This document shows, piece by piece, positions 26,541-39,128 of a DNA stretch of 64,000 bases. The position numbers were made by a program, and so were the translations under genes. The stretch's first letter is position 1; every line of letters begins with the position of its first letter. The stretch lies in the NCBI RefSeq assembly GCF_022637395.1, contig NZ_CP093337.1:666001-730000 (forward strand). The letters run 5' to 3'. The DNA comes from Shinella sp. H4-D48. GTDB taxonomy: Bacteria; Pseudomonadota; Alphaproteobacteria; Rhizobiales; Rhizobiaceae. Below the pieces are notes generated by a model that saw nothing but the letters and a program-made list of their open reading frames with translations, made no database searches and was not told where the DNA came from.

Positions 26541-27503
26541 TCAGGCGCCGAGGCTGGTATCCTCGGCGTCGCTGCCCGGAATGAATGCTTCGATGGCGGC
26601 CAGCACCTGGGCGCGATAGCGGTCTGCTTCCTGAAACAGCTCATGCCGCGCGCCGTCAATTTCGATCAGACGGCCGGCGCGGAAGATGCGGGCAAGATTT
26701 CCGACCGCGGCGCGTGGCACGAGGGCATCGGAGGTCGCACAGAGCAGAAGCGTGGGAATGCGGATGCGCGTCAGGTGATCCTGCCGCGTCACCTTCGCCA
26801 TCGCCGCGAGCGCCTGGTTGAGCCAGCGTGCCGTTGGCCAGCTGATCGATAGTTCCGGATGTTCCGTAACGATGGCGAGGTTGCGCCGGAAGCGACGCTC
26901 GTCCGATGTGACGATATTGCGTGGAAAATCGAGACGTGGATCGCCCTTGCGAAAGGTGCGCTTGCCGAGCCCGGTCCAGGAGGCGAGCCGCGCGATGATG
27001 GAAATCTTGCGCTGGCTCATCGTCTGTCCGTCGAGCGCGATGAAGGGCGAGGCGAGAACCATACGTTCGATGCGGTTCTCCAGGCTCGGCGCCTGCGACA
27101 GCGCGACAAGCGCGCCTGTCGAATGGGCGACGATGAAGAAGGGCAGGCGGGCGTCCGGCAGCACGATCTTTTCAAGAAACAGCGAGAGGTCTGCCTCGTA
27201 ATCCGAGAAGCGCGCCACATGCCCGGCCCGGTTTCCGGCGATCAGGCGGTCCGAGCCGCCTTGGCCGCGCCAGTCGAACGTCGCCACCCAAAGGCCACGG
27301 GCGGTCAGGTCGTTGATCGTCTCGAAATATTTCTCGATGCATTCGCTGCGCCCCTGCAGCAGAACGACGGTGCCTTTCGCTTCCCGCGTGCTTGAGCGGA
27401 AGACGGCGTAACGGATTTTTACGCCGCCGCGGCCTTCGAGAAAACCGGCAAAATGGTTCTCGGGAACGGGGTTGTCGGTGCTGGCGTGGAGGATCGGATC
27501 CAT
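26541..27503 (-). CDS. PldB-like alpha/beta hydrolase (lysophospholipase family)
   Basis: About 320 residues with the serine-hydrolase lipase-like fold: VVLLQGRSECIEKYFE near the oxyanion region, FDWRGQGGSDR, and a nucleophile elbow VAHSTGAL (Ser128) in which the usual first Gly is Ala. The acid is probably Asp in CATSDALVP and the base His in DGARHELF. The N-terminus MDPILHAS at 27503 matches the family; the longer start at 27605 would add an unrelated arginine-rich stretch. No clear ribosome site is seen. Lysophospholipase or monoacylglycerol lipase activity is inferred from the family only. Confidence 0.8.
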   Translation of the reverse strand: MDPILHASTDNPVPENHFAGFLEGRGGVKIRYAVFRSSTREAKGTVVLLQGRSECIEKYFETINDLTARGLWVATFDWRGQGGSDRLIAGNRAGHVARFSDYEADLSLFLEKIVLPDARLPFFIVAHSTGALVALSQAPSLENRIERMVLASPFIALDGQTMSQRKISIIARLASWTGLGKRTFRKGDPRLDFPRNIVTSDERRFRRNLAIVTEHPELSISWPTARWLNQALAAMAKVTRQDHLTRIRIPTLLLCATSDALVPRAAVGNLARIFRAGRLIEIDGARHELFQEADRYRAQVLAAIEAFIPGSDAEDTSLGA

Positions 27504-27778
27504 CGGGGCAGGCGGTCTCGAGGTTGCTAGTGGATGGATATGCGCTTGCTCTCGGGCCGTCAAAGAAAAAAGCCGGATGCATATGGCAACGGGGGTGGCA
27601 CACATGCAGCCGGCGCAGTTTAACCAGGGCGGAAGGGACGTTGCACCCCGGTCTTCGAAAGCTTTCGCTTCCGATGTCGCGTTTCTAGCAAGGCCAAGCT
27701 GAACGATATCCGAAGTGCACGTTCATCCGCCGTTCATGCCGGAAAAATCGCGTAGCCGTCTTCCGGCCGCGGCAACCC
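27504..27778. other. Gene-free upstream part of the hydrolase–hsp20 divergent region
   Basis: No convincing gene is seen here. The stretch contains a short palindrome CGAAAGCTTTCG near 27656-27667 and presumably the promoter of the lipase-like gene on the minus strand, but no clear -10/-35 pair. Confidence 0.5.
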
Positions 27779-27807
27779 CTTGAACGGGCCAAAAGACGTT
27801 CCCATCT
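27779..27807 (+). promoter_or_regulatory. RpoH (sigma-32) heat-shock promoter of hsp20
   Basis: CTTGAAC (27779-27785) and CCCATCT (27801-27807) are separated by 15 bases. Both boxes match the sigma-32 consensus CTTGAA and CCCATnT. Transcription would start near 27814, giving a leader of about 133 bases that contains the thermometer. Confidence 0.75.
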
Positions 27808-27813
27808 CATGGA

Positions 27814-27946
27814 CACGGGCGCCGAAAGGGCTCGTCGAGGTCTTCGTCGCCAGAATGGGGCGCAGACCGGATGAACCGGGCTGACCCTTCGGAAATCAGG
27901 GGCAGCCTTCAGAAAGATCGCAACCGTTGCTCTGAAGGAGGACACC
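27814..27946 (+). promoter_or_regulatory. ROSE-type RNA thermometer in the hsp20 leader
   Basis: The last hairpin before the start has TTGCTCT (27927-27933), a 3-base loop GAA and GGAGGA (27937-27942). This pairs the Shine-Dalgarno site with UUGCUCU through a bulged G, the hallmark of ROSE elements of small heat-shock genes in Rhizobiales. A second arm, CTTCAGA (27908-27914) with TCTGAAG (27931-27937), could form an alternative structure. Predicted effect: the site is masked at low temperature and opens on heating. Confidence 0.8.
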
Positions 27947-28408
27947 ATGCGTCACGTCGATTTCTCCCCCCTCTACCGTTCCACCGTCGGTTTCGACCGT
28001 CTTTTCACCATGCTCGATAGCCTTGGTCAGCCTGATCAGGCTCAAACCTATCCGCCCTACAATATCGAGCGTACCGGCGAAGACACCTACCGCATCACCA
28101 TGGCCGTTGCCGGCTTCGATGAAAGCGAGCTTTCGATCGAAGCGCGCGAACATGCGCTGACCGTCAAGGGCGAAAAGAAAGACGAAACGGCTGATGAAAG
28201 CCAGTATCTCTACCGCGGCATTGCCAAGCGCGCTTTCGAGCGCCGCTTCCAGCTCGCCGATCATGTGGAAGTGCGCGCCGCTTCGCTGAAGAACGGCCTT
28301 CTCCACATCGATCTTCTTCGCGAGATTCCGGAAGCCGCCAAGCCGCGCCGGATCGAGATTGCGGCCGTCAACCGCGAAACCAAGCAAATCGAAGCCCAGA
28401 GCAACTAA
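27947..28408 (+). CDS. Small heat-shock protein, Hsp20/IbpA family
   Basis: A 153-residue cytosolic ATP-independent chaperone that holds unfolding proteins. The alpha-crystallin domain spans about 38-130, including YNIERTGEDTYRITMAVAGFDESEL and the LKNGLLHIDL strand; the short N-terminal arm and the basic C-terminal extension are typical. It has a strong AAGGAGGA site seven bases before ATG, but that site is predicted to be hidden by the upstream thermometer. An RpoH promoter and an intrinsic terminator bracket it, so it is a single-gene heat-shock unit. Confidence 0.95.
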   Translation: MRHVDFSPLYRSTVGFDRLFTMLDSLGQPDQAQTYPPYNIERTGEDTYRITMAVAGFDESELSIEAREHALTVKGEKKDETADESQYLYRGIAKRAFERRFQLADHVEVRAASLKNGLLHIDLLREIPEAAKPRRIEIAAVNRETKQIEAQSN

Positions 28409-28432
28409 GCCCGGCTTTATCGGAGTGAGGAG

Positions 28433-28460
28433 GGCGGTGCCGCAAGGCGCCGCCTTTTTT
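28433..28460 (+). terminator. Intrinsic terminator of hsp20
   Basis: GGCGGTGCC (28433-28441) pairs with GGCGCCGCC (28446-28454) with one G-T pair, around a GCAA tetraloop, followed by TTTTTT. It ends just before the stop of the convergent threonine aldolase gene. Confidence 0.9.
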
Positions 28461-28464
28461 CGTT

Positions 28465-29511
28465 TCAGAGAGCCGAAAGGAAGGCGTCGACGTCGGCCTC
28501 GCGGGTTGCGAAGCTTGTCACCAGGCGCACCAAGGTCTCGTCGTCGCGCAGGGTCGCTTTCACGGCCGGTCCGGCGGGCCAGTCATAGAAGGCCGCACCT
28601 TTTTCCCGCAGCGTTTTCAAGACATCGTTGCGGATGATGGCGAAGAGTTCGTTCGATCCGGTTGGCCAGGCGAGGCGGGCCTTGTCGGAGGCGGCAAAGC
28701 CGTCCGCGAGTCGGCTCGCCATGCCGTTGGAATGGCGGGCGAGGGTAAGCCACAGGTCATCGCGGAAATAGGCGTCGAATTGCGCGGCCATGAAGCGCGA
28801 CTTGGAAAAGAGCTGGGCGGAGCGCTTGCGCAGGAAATGCATCTGCTGGGCTTTCGATGTGTCGAAGAGGACCAGAGCCTCCGCACACCAGCAGCCGTTC
28901 TTCGTGCCGCCGAAGGAGAGAATGTCGACGCCGCGTTTCCAGGTCATCTCCGCGGGGCTCGTCCCCAGATGCACGAGCGCATTGGCAAAGCGTGCACCGT
29001 CCATGTGAAGCGGCAGTCCGGCGTTCTTCACGACATCGGAAAGGGCGGCGATCTCGTCCAGCGTATAGGCCGTGCCGGCTTCGGTCGCCTGTGTTATGCT
29101 GACCGCCATCGGCTGGCCGCCATGCACGAAATCCGGCGGAAAGCGGCCTATGGCCGCGGTGAGCGCGTCCGGTGTGATCTTGCCCGCCGGGCCATCGACG
29201 GGCACGAGCTTGGCGCCGGTCGCAAAGAATTCAGGGGCGTTGCATTCATCGACATTTACGTGGGCCTCGCGATGGCAAAAAACCTGACCACCGGGCCGGT
29301 TGACGCTTGCGAGCGCAAGCGAATTGGCTGCCGTGCCCGTGCCGACGAAGAAAACGGCGACATCGCGCTCGAAAATTTCCGAGAAGGTTTTTTCCACACG
29401 CTTGTCGAGGGTGCTGGTGCCGTAGGCCGGGGCAAAGCCGCCAGCGACCTCCACAAGGCTTTGCGCAATGTCTGGATGGGCGCCGGCCCAGTTGTCGGAA
29501 GCGAAAAACAT
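28465..29511 (-). CDS. Low-specificity threonine aldolase (beta-eliminating lyase family)
   Basis: A 348-residue PLP enzyme that cleaves threonine or allo-threonine to glycine and acetaldehyde. The start MFFASDNWAG(A/V)HP is a family hallmark, and the cofactor Lys204 lies in DILSFGGTKNG. LHMDGARFANAL holds the Asp that contacts the pyridine nitrogen. AGAG lies seven bases before the ATG at 29511; a start twelve codons upstream lacks support. Stereospecificity (L- versus D-like) cannot be decided from the sequence. Monocistronic. Confidence 0.9.
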   Translation of the reverse strand: MFFASDNWAGAHPDIAQSLVEVAGGFAPAYGTSTLDKRVEKTFSEIFERDVAVFFVGTGTAANSLALASVNRPGGQVFCHREAHVNVDECNAPEFFATGAKLVPVDGPAGKITPDALTAAIGRFPPDFVHGGQPMAVSITQATEAGTAYTLDEIAALSDVVKNAGLPLHMDGARFANALVHLGTSPAEMTWKRGVDILSFGGTKNGCWCAEALVLFDTSKAQQMHFLRKRSAQLFSKSRFMAAQFDAYFRDDLWLTLARHSNGMASRLADGFAASDKARLAWPTGSNELFAIIRNDVLKTLREKGAAFYDWPAGPAVKATLRDDETLVRLVTSFATREADVDAFLSAL

Positions 29512-29749
29512 CGGAATCTCTGTACGGTTCAAGGCTGCGCAGACCATAATGCAGAAACCAAGGCGATCAATCGCCGCATTGATCCAGCATGGTGAGGGTC
29601 GTCGAAAATGAAAGGAACGGAAACAATGTGGCGCCGTCCCGTAATTTAATTTCGGGCTTTCGTGGAAGGCGGCAATTTTTCTTCATAAGGTCGTGTTTAT
29701 TTGGCATGATGGCCTTGCAGGCCAAGGGCGTTTCTGGCATAGAGCACAT
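29512..29749. other. Gene-free region upstream of gltB and the threonine aldolase gene
   Basis: No gene is supported in this part of the 508-base gap. A weak candidate gltB promoter, TTGCAG (29715-29720) and CATAGA with 17 bases between, lies at its right end. Short runs of T near 29680-29700 give local A/T richness. Confidence 0.4.
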
Positions 29750-29778
29750 GAAATAGGACAGGGTTGCTGTCCTATTTC
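29750..29778 (+). repeat. Perfect 12-bp inverted repeat in the gltB upstream region
   Basis: GAAATAGGACAG (29750-29761) and CTGTCCTATTTC (29767-29778) are exact reverse complements around GGTTG. It is followed at once by GGTC-AAGA-GACC. The place, about 240 bases before gltB and just after a possible promoter, suits either an operator for a dimeric regulator or a leader hairpin. There is no T-tract, so a terminator is unlikely. Confidence 0.7.
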
Positions 29779-30019
29779 GGTCAAGAGACCGAGCGACGCC
29801 CCTCCCTCGAGGCCGGGGCAGAGGCGACGGGCCAGGAGAGCCGCTCTCCAGAACGCCCCGCCGCCCAGGACGGTCCGATGATCGCTAGCTGATCGGTCGT
29901 CTTGGTTGACCGCGTCACGCTCAGGAACAGACAGTCATGGCCGAGGCTTGCTGCAACGCAGGCCGCGGCCATGTGGGTGGAAGCAAAAGCCTGCGAAATG
30001 CGGGCCACAGGAGAGAGAC

Positions 30020-34744
<4,725 letters not shown>

Positions 34745-34772
34745 GGCAGCGGTTCACCAACCTTCACTGACC

Positions 34773-34859
34773 GATCGCTTCAAGCGATCAGGATCGAATT
34801 CATCTTGCCGGTCTTGCAGCGGGGGCTGCGACCGGCACGGGCCCCGGAACGGCGCCCGT
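34773..34859 (+). repeat. Three successive hairpins between gltB and gltD
   Basis: GATCGCTT/AAGCGATC (34773-34789) is followed by CCGGTC...GACCGG (34808-34813, 34830-34835) enclosing GCAGC/GCTGC (34816-34820, 34825-34829), then ACGGGC/GCCCGT (34837-34842, 34854-34859). They fill most of the 136-base gap and end about ten bases before the gltD ribosome site. Confidence 0.6.
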
Positions 34860-34880
34860 CTTTGAGCAAGGATTACTGAA

Positions 34881-36338
34881 GTGGGCAAGGTAACTGGTTT
34901 CATGGAAATCGATCGGCAGGTGGCGAAGTATCAGCCGGCCTCCGACCGCATCCGCCATTTCCGCGAATTCACCATCCCGATGTCGGATGCCGAGGTGCAG
35001 AAGCAGGCTGCGCGCTGCATGGATTGCGGCATTCCCTATTGCCACGGTCCGACCGGGTGTCCGGTGCACAACCAGATCCCCGACTGGAACGACCTCGTTT
35101 ATAACGGCAACTGGGAAGAGGCGATCCGCAACCTGCATTCGACCAACAACTTTCCGGAATTCACCGGCCGCGTCTGCCCCGCACCCTGCGAGGAGGCCTG
35201 CACGCTGAACCTCGAGGATACTCCGGTCTCGATCAAGACCGTCGAGCAGGCGATTGCCGACAAGGCCTATGAGATGGGCTATATCGTGCCGCAGCCGGCG
35301 ACGGTGAAGACGGGCAAGAAGGTCGCCGTCATCGGTTCCGGTCCTGCCGGTATGGCCGCTGCCCAGCAGCTCGCCCGCGCCGGCCACGAGGTCCATCTCT
35401 ACGAGCGCGAATCCAAGGCCGGCGGCCTGCTGCGATACGGTATTCCGGACTTCAAGATGGAGAAGAACTTCATCGACCGCCGCGTCGACCAGATGCGCGG
35501 CGAGGGCGTGACGTTCCACTACGGCGTCAATGTCGGCGCCGACAAGCCGATGGACGAGATGTTTGCCGAGCACGATGCCGTGCTCTATTGCGGCGGCTCC
35601 GAGACCCCGCGCGATGCGGGTATTCCCGGTGTCGAGTTCGCCGGTGTGCACGATGCCATGCCCTATCTCGTGCAGCAAAACCGCCGCGTCGGTCGGGAAA
35701 ACATCGATAGCGTCGGCTGGCCGTCCGAGCCCATTCTGGCTGGCGGCAAGCATGTCGTCGTCGTCGGCGGCGGCGACACCGCATCGGACTGCGTGGGCAC
35801 GGCGTTCCGCCAGGGGGCCGTCAAGGTTACCCAGCTCGACATCCGCCCGCAGCCGCCTGAAAAGGAAGACAAGCTTGCTGTCTGGCCGTTCTGGGCGACA
35901 AAGATGCGTACCTCCTCCTCGCAGGCCGAAGGCGCGGTGCGCGAGTTCCAGGTCGGAACGCTCGAATTCGTCGGTGACGAGGACGGTGTGCTGACGGGCG
36001 TGAAGTGCTGCCAGGTGGATGAGCGCCGCAGGCCGATCGCCGGTACGGAGTTTATCATCAAGGCCGATCTCGCCTTCATCGCCATCGGTTTCCGCGGTCC
36101 CGCAACCGACAGCGTGCTGAAGGATCTCGGGGACAAGCTTGCGATCAACACCGACAAGCGCGGCTCGTCGAACGTCATCGCCGATGACCGCGACTACAAG
36201 ACTTCGGTCGACAAGCTCTGGACGGCCGGTGACGTGCGCCGTGGCCAGTCCCTCGTTGTCTGGGCGATCCGCGAAGGCCGTCAGGCTGCGCGCGCGATCG
36301 ACGAGGCCTTGATGGGTGTGACCACGCTGCCGCGTTAA
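34881..36338 (+). CDS. gltD: Glutamate synthase (NADPH), small subunit
   Basis: A 485-residue FAD protein that passes electrons from NADPH to GltB. The N-terminus has two 4Fe-4S cysteine clusters (RCMDCGIPYCHG, then GCPVHN and RVCPAPCEEAC). An FAD-binding GSGPAGMAAAQQLARAGHEV motif follows at about 150-170 and an NADPH-binding VVVVGGGDTASDCVG at about 295-310. The GTG start at 34881 has AAGGA eight bases before it and matches the family N-terminus. It is co-oriented with gltB across a 136-base structured gap. Confidence 0.97.
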   Translation: MGKVTGFMEIDRQVAKYQPASDRIRHFREFTIPMSDAEVQKQAARCMDCGIPYCHGPTGCPVHNQIPDWNDLVYNGNWEEAIRNLHSTNNFPEFTGRVCPAPCEEACTLNLEDTPVSIKTVEQAIADKAYEMGYIVPQPATVKTGKKVAVIGSGPAGMAAAQQLARAGHEVHLYERESKAGGLLRYGIPDFKMEKNFIDRRVDQMRGEGVTFHYGVNVGADKPMDEMFAEHDAVLYCGGSETPRDAGIPGVEFAGVHDAMPYLVQQNRRVGRENIDSVGWPSEPILAGGKHVVVVGGGDTASDCVGTAFRQGAVKVTQLDIRPQPPEKEDKLAVWPFWATKMRTSSSQAEGAVREFQVGTLEFVGDEDGVLTGVKCCQVDERRRPIAGTEFIIKADLAFIAIGFRGPATDSVLKDLGDKLAINTDKRGSSNVIADDRDYKTSVDKLWTAGDVRRGQSLVVWAIREGRQAARAIDEALMGVTTLPR

Positions 36339-36347
36339 GGCACAGGG

Positions 36348-36372
36348 AGCGCGCGCCGAAAAACGGCGCGCT
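36348..36372 (+). terminator. GC-rich hairpin after gltD
   Basis: AGCGCGC...CCG (36348-36358) pairs with CGGCGCGCT (36364-36372) around AAAAA-containing loop, ten bases past the gltD stop. No T-tract follows, so termination efficiency is doubtful. Confidence 0.4.
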
Positions 36373-36437
36373 CTCGTCCGAGTGATCCAGTGACCCTGGC
36401 ACGGCCGTGACCCGTCTTGGCCCGACCATTCCGTGGC

Positions 36438-37586
36438 TCAGGGCGTCGCGCTCTTGTTGAGGCGAAAATCATCCACGCGGCCGAGCGGGGCATCGGCGGT
36501 TTCGCCCTTTTCGACGAGCTTGTCCCTCAGGCTCTTGCCATTGCCCTTGATGGCGGCGGCGCCCAGAAGGGCGGTGCCACCGTCGAGCGAGGGGTCGGAG
36601 AGGCTGATCGGCTGGGTCTTGGTGATTTCGGCATCCTCGACCGGCGGAGTGGCGACGATCAGGTCCTTCAGGTCGTTCTGCAGGCTCGGGCCGTCGGCCG
36701 CCGCATCGCCGAGGATACGGCGGATTTCCTTTTCCACGTAGAAGGCGAGCTTTCGCTTGCCGGCCGGCGTAAAGTTGATGCCGTCGGAGCCGCGCAGGCG
36801 CACTTGCTGGCCGTTGATGTCGGAGCCCGACGTCACGAACTTGCCGCCCTCGTCGACGAAGCCGTCCCAGATATCGACAAAGGTTCCGCCGGTCTTTTCG
36901 GCGCTGGCGCGGTAGATACCGTTGAGTGTCGTCATGTCTGCGGTGAGCGCCGAGGACTGGAAGGCGGGCATGCCCATCCAGAGCATCGGCTTGTTGCCCT
37001 CATGGGCGATTGCGGCAATACGCTCGACCCTGGTTTCATATTCCTTCGTCCAGGCTTCGGAGCGGAACTTCTCCTTTTCGCCTGCAATCGTCATCTGCTG
37101 CCGGTCATTCGCGCCCAGGCTGATCACGACAAGCGCCGGCTTCGTCTCCGCGATCAGGCCGGGCAACGAGGCCGGCCAGTCGTAGTAATCGTCGCGCACG
37201 AGGCCGGAAGAGCCGTTCGTGCGCTTATCGACAATAATGCCGGGCGTGGTCTTGAAGGCCTCGATCAAGCCGTCACCGAGGCTGCCGGCAATAAAATCGC
37301 CGACGACGAGCACAACTTTCGCGTCCGCCAGCTTTTCCACCGGCGCCGGTTCGGGGCTCTTCGCCACTGCCGTTGCCGGGCGCTTTTTCCTGACGGCGGC
37401 GCGAGGTTTGCGAATGGTCGGTTTGGGTGCGACTTCCCTGGGCTTCTTTTTGCCGAAGAGAAATTCGAGGATCGATCTGCGCTCGACGCGCTCCTGCGCG
37501 CCGGCCGGCGTCGCCATGGGGGCTGCGAGGCTAGCGGAGACGGCGAGGGCAAGCCCGAGGCGGATGATCCGGATCGTCATGCTCAT
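36438..37586 (-). CDS. Periplasmic DUF459/SGNH-fold protein with altered catalytic residues
   Basis: A 382-residue exported protein: signal peptide about 1-30 (ending AGAQ), a basic proline-rich linker to about 85, then an SGNH-hydrolase-like domain. The block III GANDRQ (158-163) is intact, but the nucleophile block reads VVGDFIAG, with Phe98 where Ser is expected, and the last block reads DGINFTPAG, with Asn271 where the catalytic His is expected. DUF459 proteins occur near polysaccharide and envelope genes. It may be a binding protein rather than an esterase. GGAG lies seven bases before 37586. It is 122 bases downstream of mltB, beyond a strong terminator. Confidence 0.8.
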   Translation of the reverse strand: MSMTIRIIRLGLALAVSASLAAPMATPAGAQERVERRSILEFLFGKKKPREVAPKPTIRKPRAAVRKKRPATAVAKSPEPAPVEKLADAKVVLVVGDFIAGSLGDGLIEAFKTTPGIIVDKRTNGSSGLVRDDYYDWPASLPGLIAETKPALVVISLGANDRQQMTIAGEKEKFRSEAWTKEYETRVERIAAIAHEGNKPMLWMGMPAFQSSALTADMTTLNGIYRASAEKTGGTFVDIWDGFVDEGGKFVTSGSDINGQQVRLRGSDGINFTPAGKRKLAFYVEKEIRRILGDAAADGPSLQNDLKDLIVATPPVEDAEITKTQPISLSDPSLDGGTALLGAAAIKGNGKSLRDKLVEKGETADAPLGRVDDFRLNKSATP

Positions 37587-37665
37587 TGCAGGGCTCCGCG
37601 ATTTCTACGCATTCTGCGGACGGTCGATGGCGGCATGATGGCAAATGCCAGGGGCGAGGGAAAGC

Positions 37666-37686
37666 AAAAAGGGCGCCGAAGCGCCC
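37666..37686 (-). terminator. Intrinsic terminator of the MltB-type gene
   Basis: GGGCGC (37671-37676) and GCGCCC (37681-37686) pair around CGAA, which on the minus strand is the stable UUCG tetraloop, followed by TTTTT (37666-37670). Confidence 0.9.
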
Positions 37687-37708
37687 TCATGCCGGATTGC
37701 CGCTATTT

Positions 37709-38929
37709 TCAACGCTGGAGTGCGCGCAGGAGCTTCTGGCTCGGCTCGCCATCGGCGGGCAGTCCCATGCGGTTCTGGAAGGCCTGGATGGCGGCTTTCG
37801 AGCCCGAACCGAAATTGCCGTCGACCTCGCCGTCGTAGTAGCCGAGCTCCTTCAGGCGCGTCTGGAGTTCGAATTTCTCGGTGATGTCGAGCGTGCCGTC
37901 CGGCCGCGGCCAGCGCTGCTTGACGCCGCCGTAGCCGGCGATCTGGTCGGCGAGCATGCCGACGCCCATCGCGTAGGAATCCGAGGCGTTGTAGCGCTTG
38001 ATGACGAAGAAGTTCTTGGTCATCAGGAAGCCCGGCCCGCCATTGGCCGGCATCTTCAGCTCCGCACGGTCCGAACCGTTCTTGAAACCGCTGCCACCCG
38101 GACGCGTGAACCCGAGCTTCGCCCATTGCGCGAGCGTCTTGGTCTGGCCGGAATATTTGCCGCCGCCCGAGGGCACCACGATCTCGTAGCCCCAGGTCTT
38201 GCCCGATTGCCAGCCGTTCTTGGCCAGCAGGTTGGCTGCGGTTGCGAGTGCGTCGGGAATGGAGTTCCAGATGTCACGATGGCCGTTGCCGTCGGCATCC
38301 ACCGCATAGAGCATGTAGCTCGTCGGGATGAACTGCGTGTGGCCCATCGCGCCGGCCCAGGAGCCAGTCATGTCGCGCGCGGCAATGTCACCGCGCTGGA
38401 TGATCTTGAGGGCGGCGATCAGCTGCGTGCGCGCATATTTCGCCCGCTTCTTGTCGGCATAGGCGAGTGTGGCGAGCGCGCGCGGCACGTAGTGCAGACG
38501 GTCGTCCTTTGCCAGCACCGCGCCGTAGTTCGATTCCATCGACCAGATGGCGAGCAGGATATTGCGGTCCACGCCGAAATGGCGCTCGACGGCCGCGAGC
38601 GTGCGGGCGTGCTTCTTCGCCATTTCACGGCCGATGCGCACGGTGTAGGGATTGACGCGGGAATCGAGGTAATCCCAGATCTGGTGCTTGAATTCCGGCT
38701 GGTAAGCGGCCTTCTGGAGCACATCCGGGTCGGGCGTCTTGATGCCGGCGAAAGCCTGCTGGTAGGTCGATTTGCTGATGCCTGCCTCTGCCGCCGTCTG
38801 ATAGAAATCGGCGATCCACTTCTGGAAGCGCGCGTCCGCATGCGCAACCGCGGTCTGGGCAAAGAGGCCGGCCGAGAGGAGGAGGGTGAGCGCGGATCGG
38901 CGCAGAACGGTTTTGAGATTCTGTGTCAT
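37709..38929 (-). CDS. MltB-family lytic murein transglycosylase with peptidoglycan-binding domain
   Basis: A 406-residue exported enzyme (signal peptide about 1-32) that cleaves the glycan strand of peptidoglycan to 1,6-anhydro-muropeptides. The transglycosylase domain covers about 35-330, with the catalytic Glu132 in WSMESNYGA and the family block GAMGHTQFIPTSY. A peptidoglycan-binding domain-1 lies at about 345-405 (LQTRLKELGYYDGEVDGNFGSGSKAAIQAFQ). No lipobox is seen, so it is soluble in the periplasm, unlike E. coli MltB. It is divergent from galU. Confidence 0.92.
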   Translation of the reverse strand: MTQNLKTVLRRSALTLLLSAGLFAQTAVAHADARFQKWIADFYQTAAEAGISKSTYQQAFAGIKTPDPDVLQKAAYQPEFKHQIWDYLDSRVNPYTVRIGREMAKKHARTLAAVERHFGVDRNILLAIWSMESNYGAVLAKDDRLHYVPRALATLAYADKKRAKYARTQLIAALKIIQRGDIAARDMTGSWAGAMGHTQFIPTSYMLYAVDADGNGHRDIWNSIPDALATAANLLAKNGWQSGKTWGYEIVVPSGGGKYSGQTKTLAQWAKLGFTRPGGSGFKNGSDRAELKMPANGGPGFLMTKNFFVIKRYNASDSYAMGVGMLADQIAGYGGVKQRWPRPDGTLDITEKFELQTRLKELGYYDGEVDGNFGSGSKAAIQAFQNRMGLPADGEPSQKLLRALQR

Positions 38930-39128
38930 CAGCTGTCGTTTCCGTTTTCAAATTTCGGTTCGGTGGCCGGGAACCACCGGCGAGGACGCAAACTTATAAA
39001 AACGAAGTCAACAAATTCTTTACCATCAAACTTTTGCCCCGTCTCTCTTTGCAAAAAAATAGCAATTGGACACTATTCCGGCACAGTGATGGCTAGCCAT
39101 GAGGGCAATTGGCTCAACGAGGTGAAAA

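Noticed and set aside
29703..29720. TGGCAT...TTGCA upstream of gltB resembling a sigma-54 promoter
   Set aside because: The GG and GC elements are 12 bases apart instead of the strict 10, so RpoN would not be expected to recognise it.
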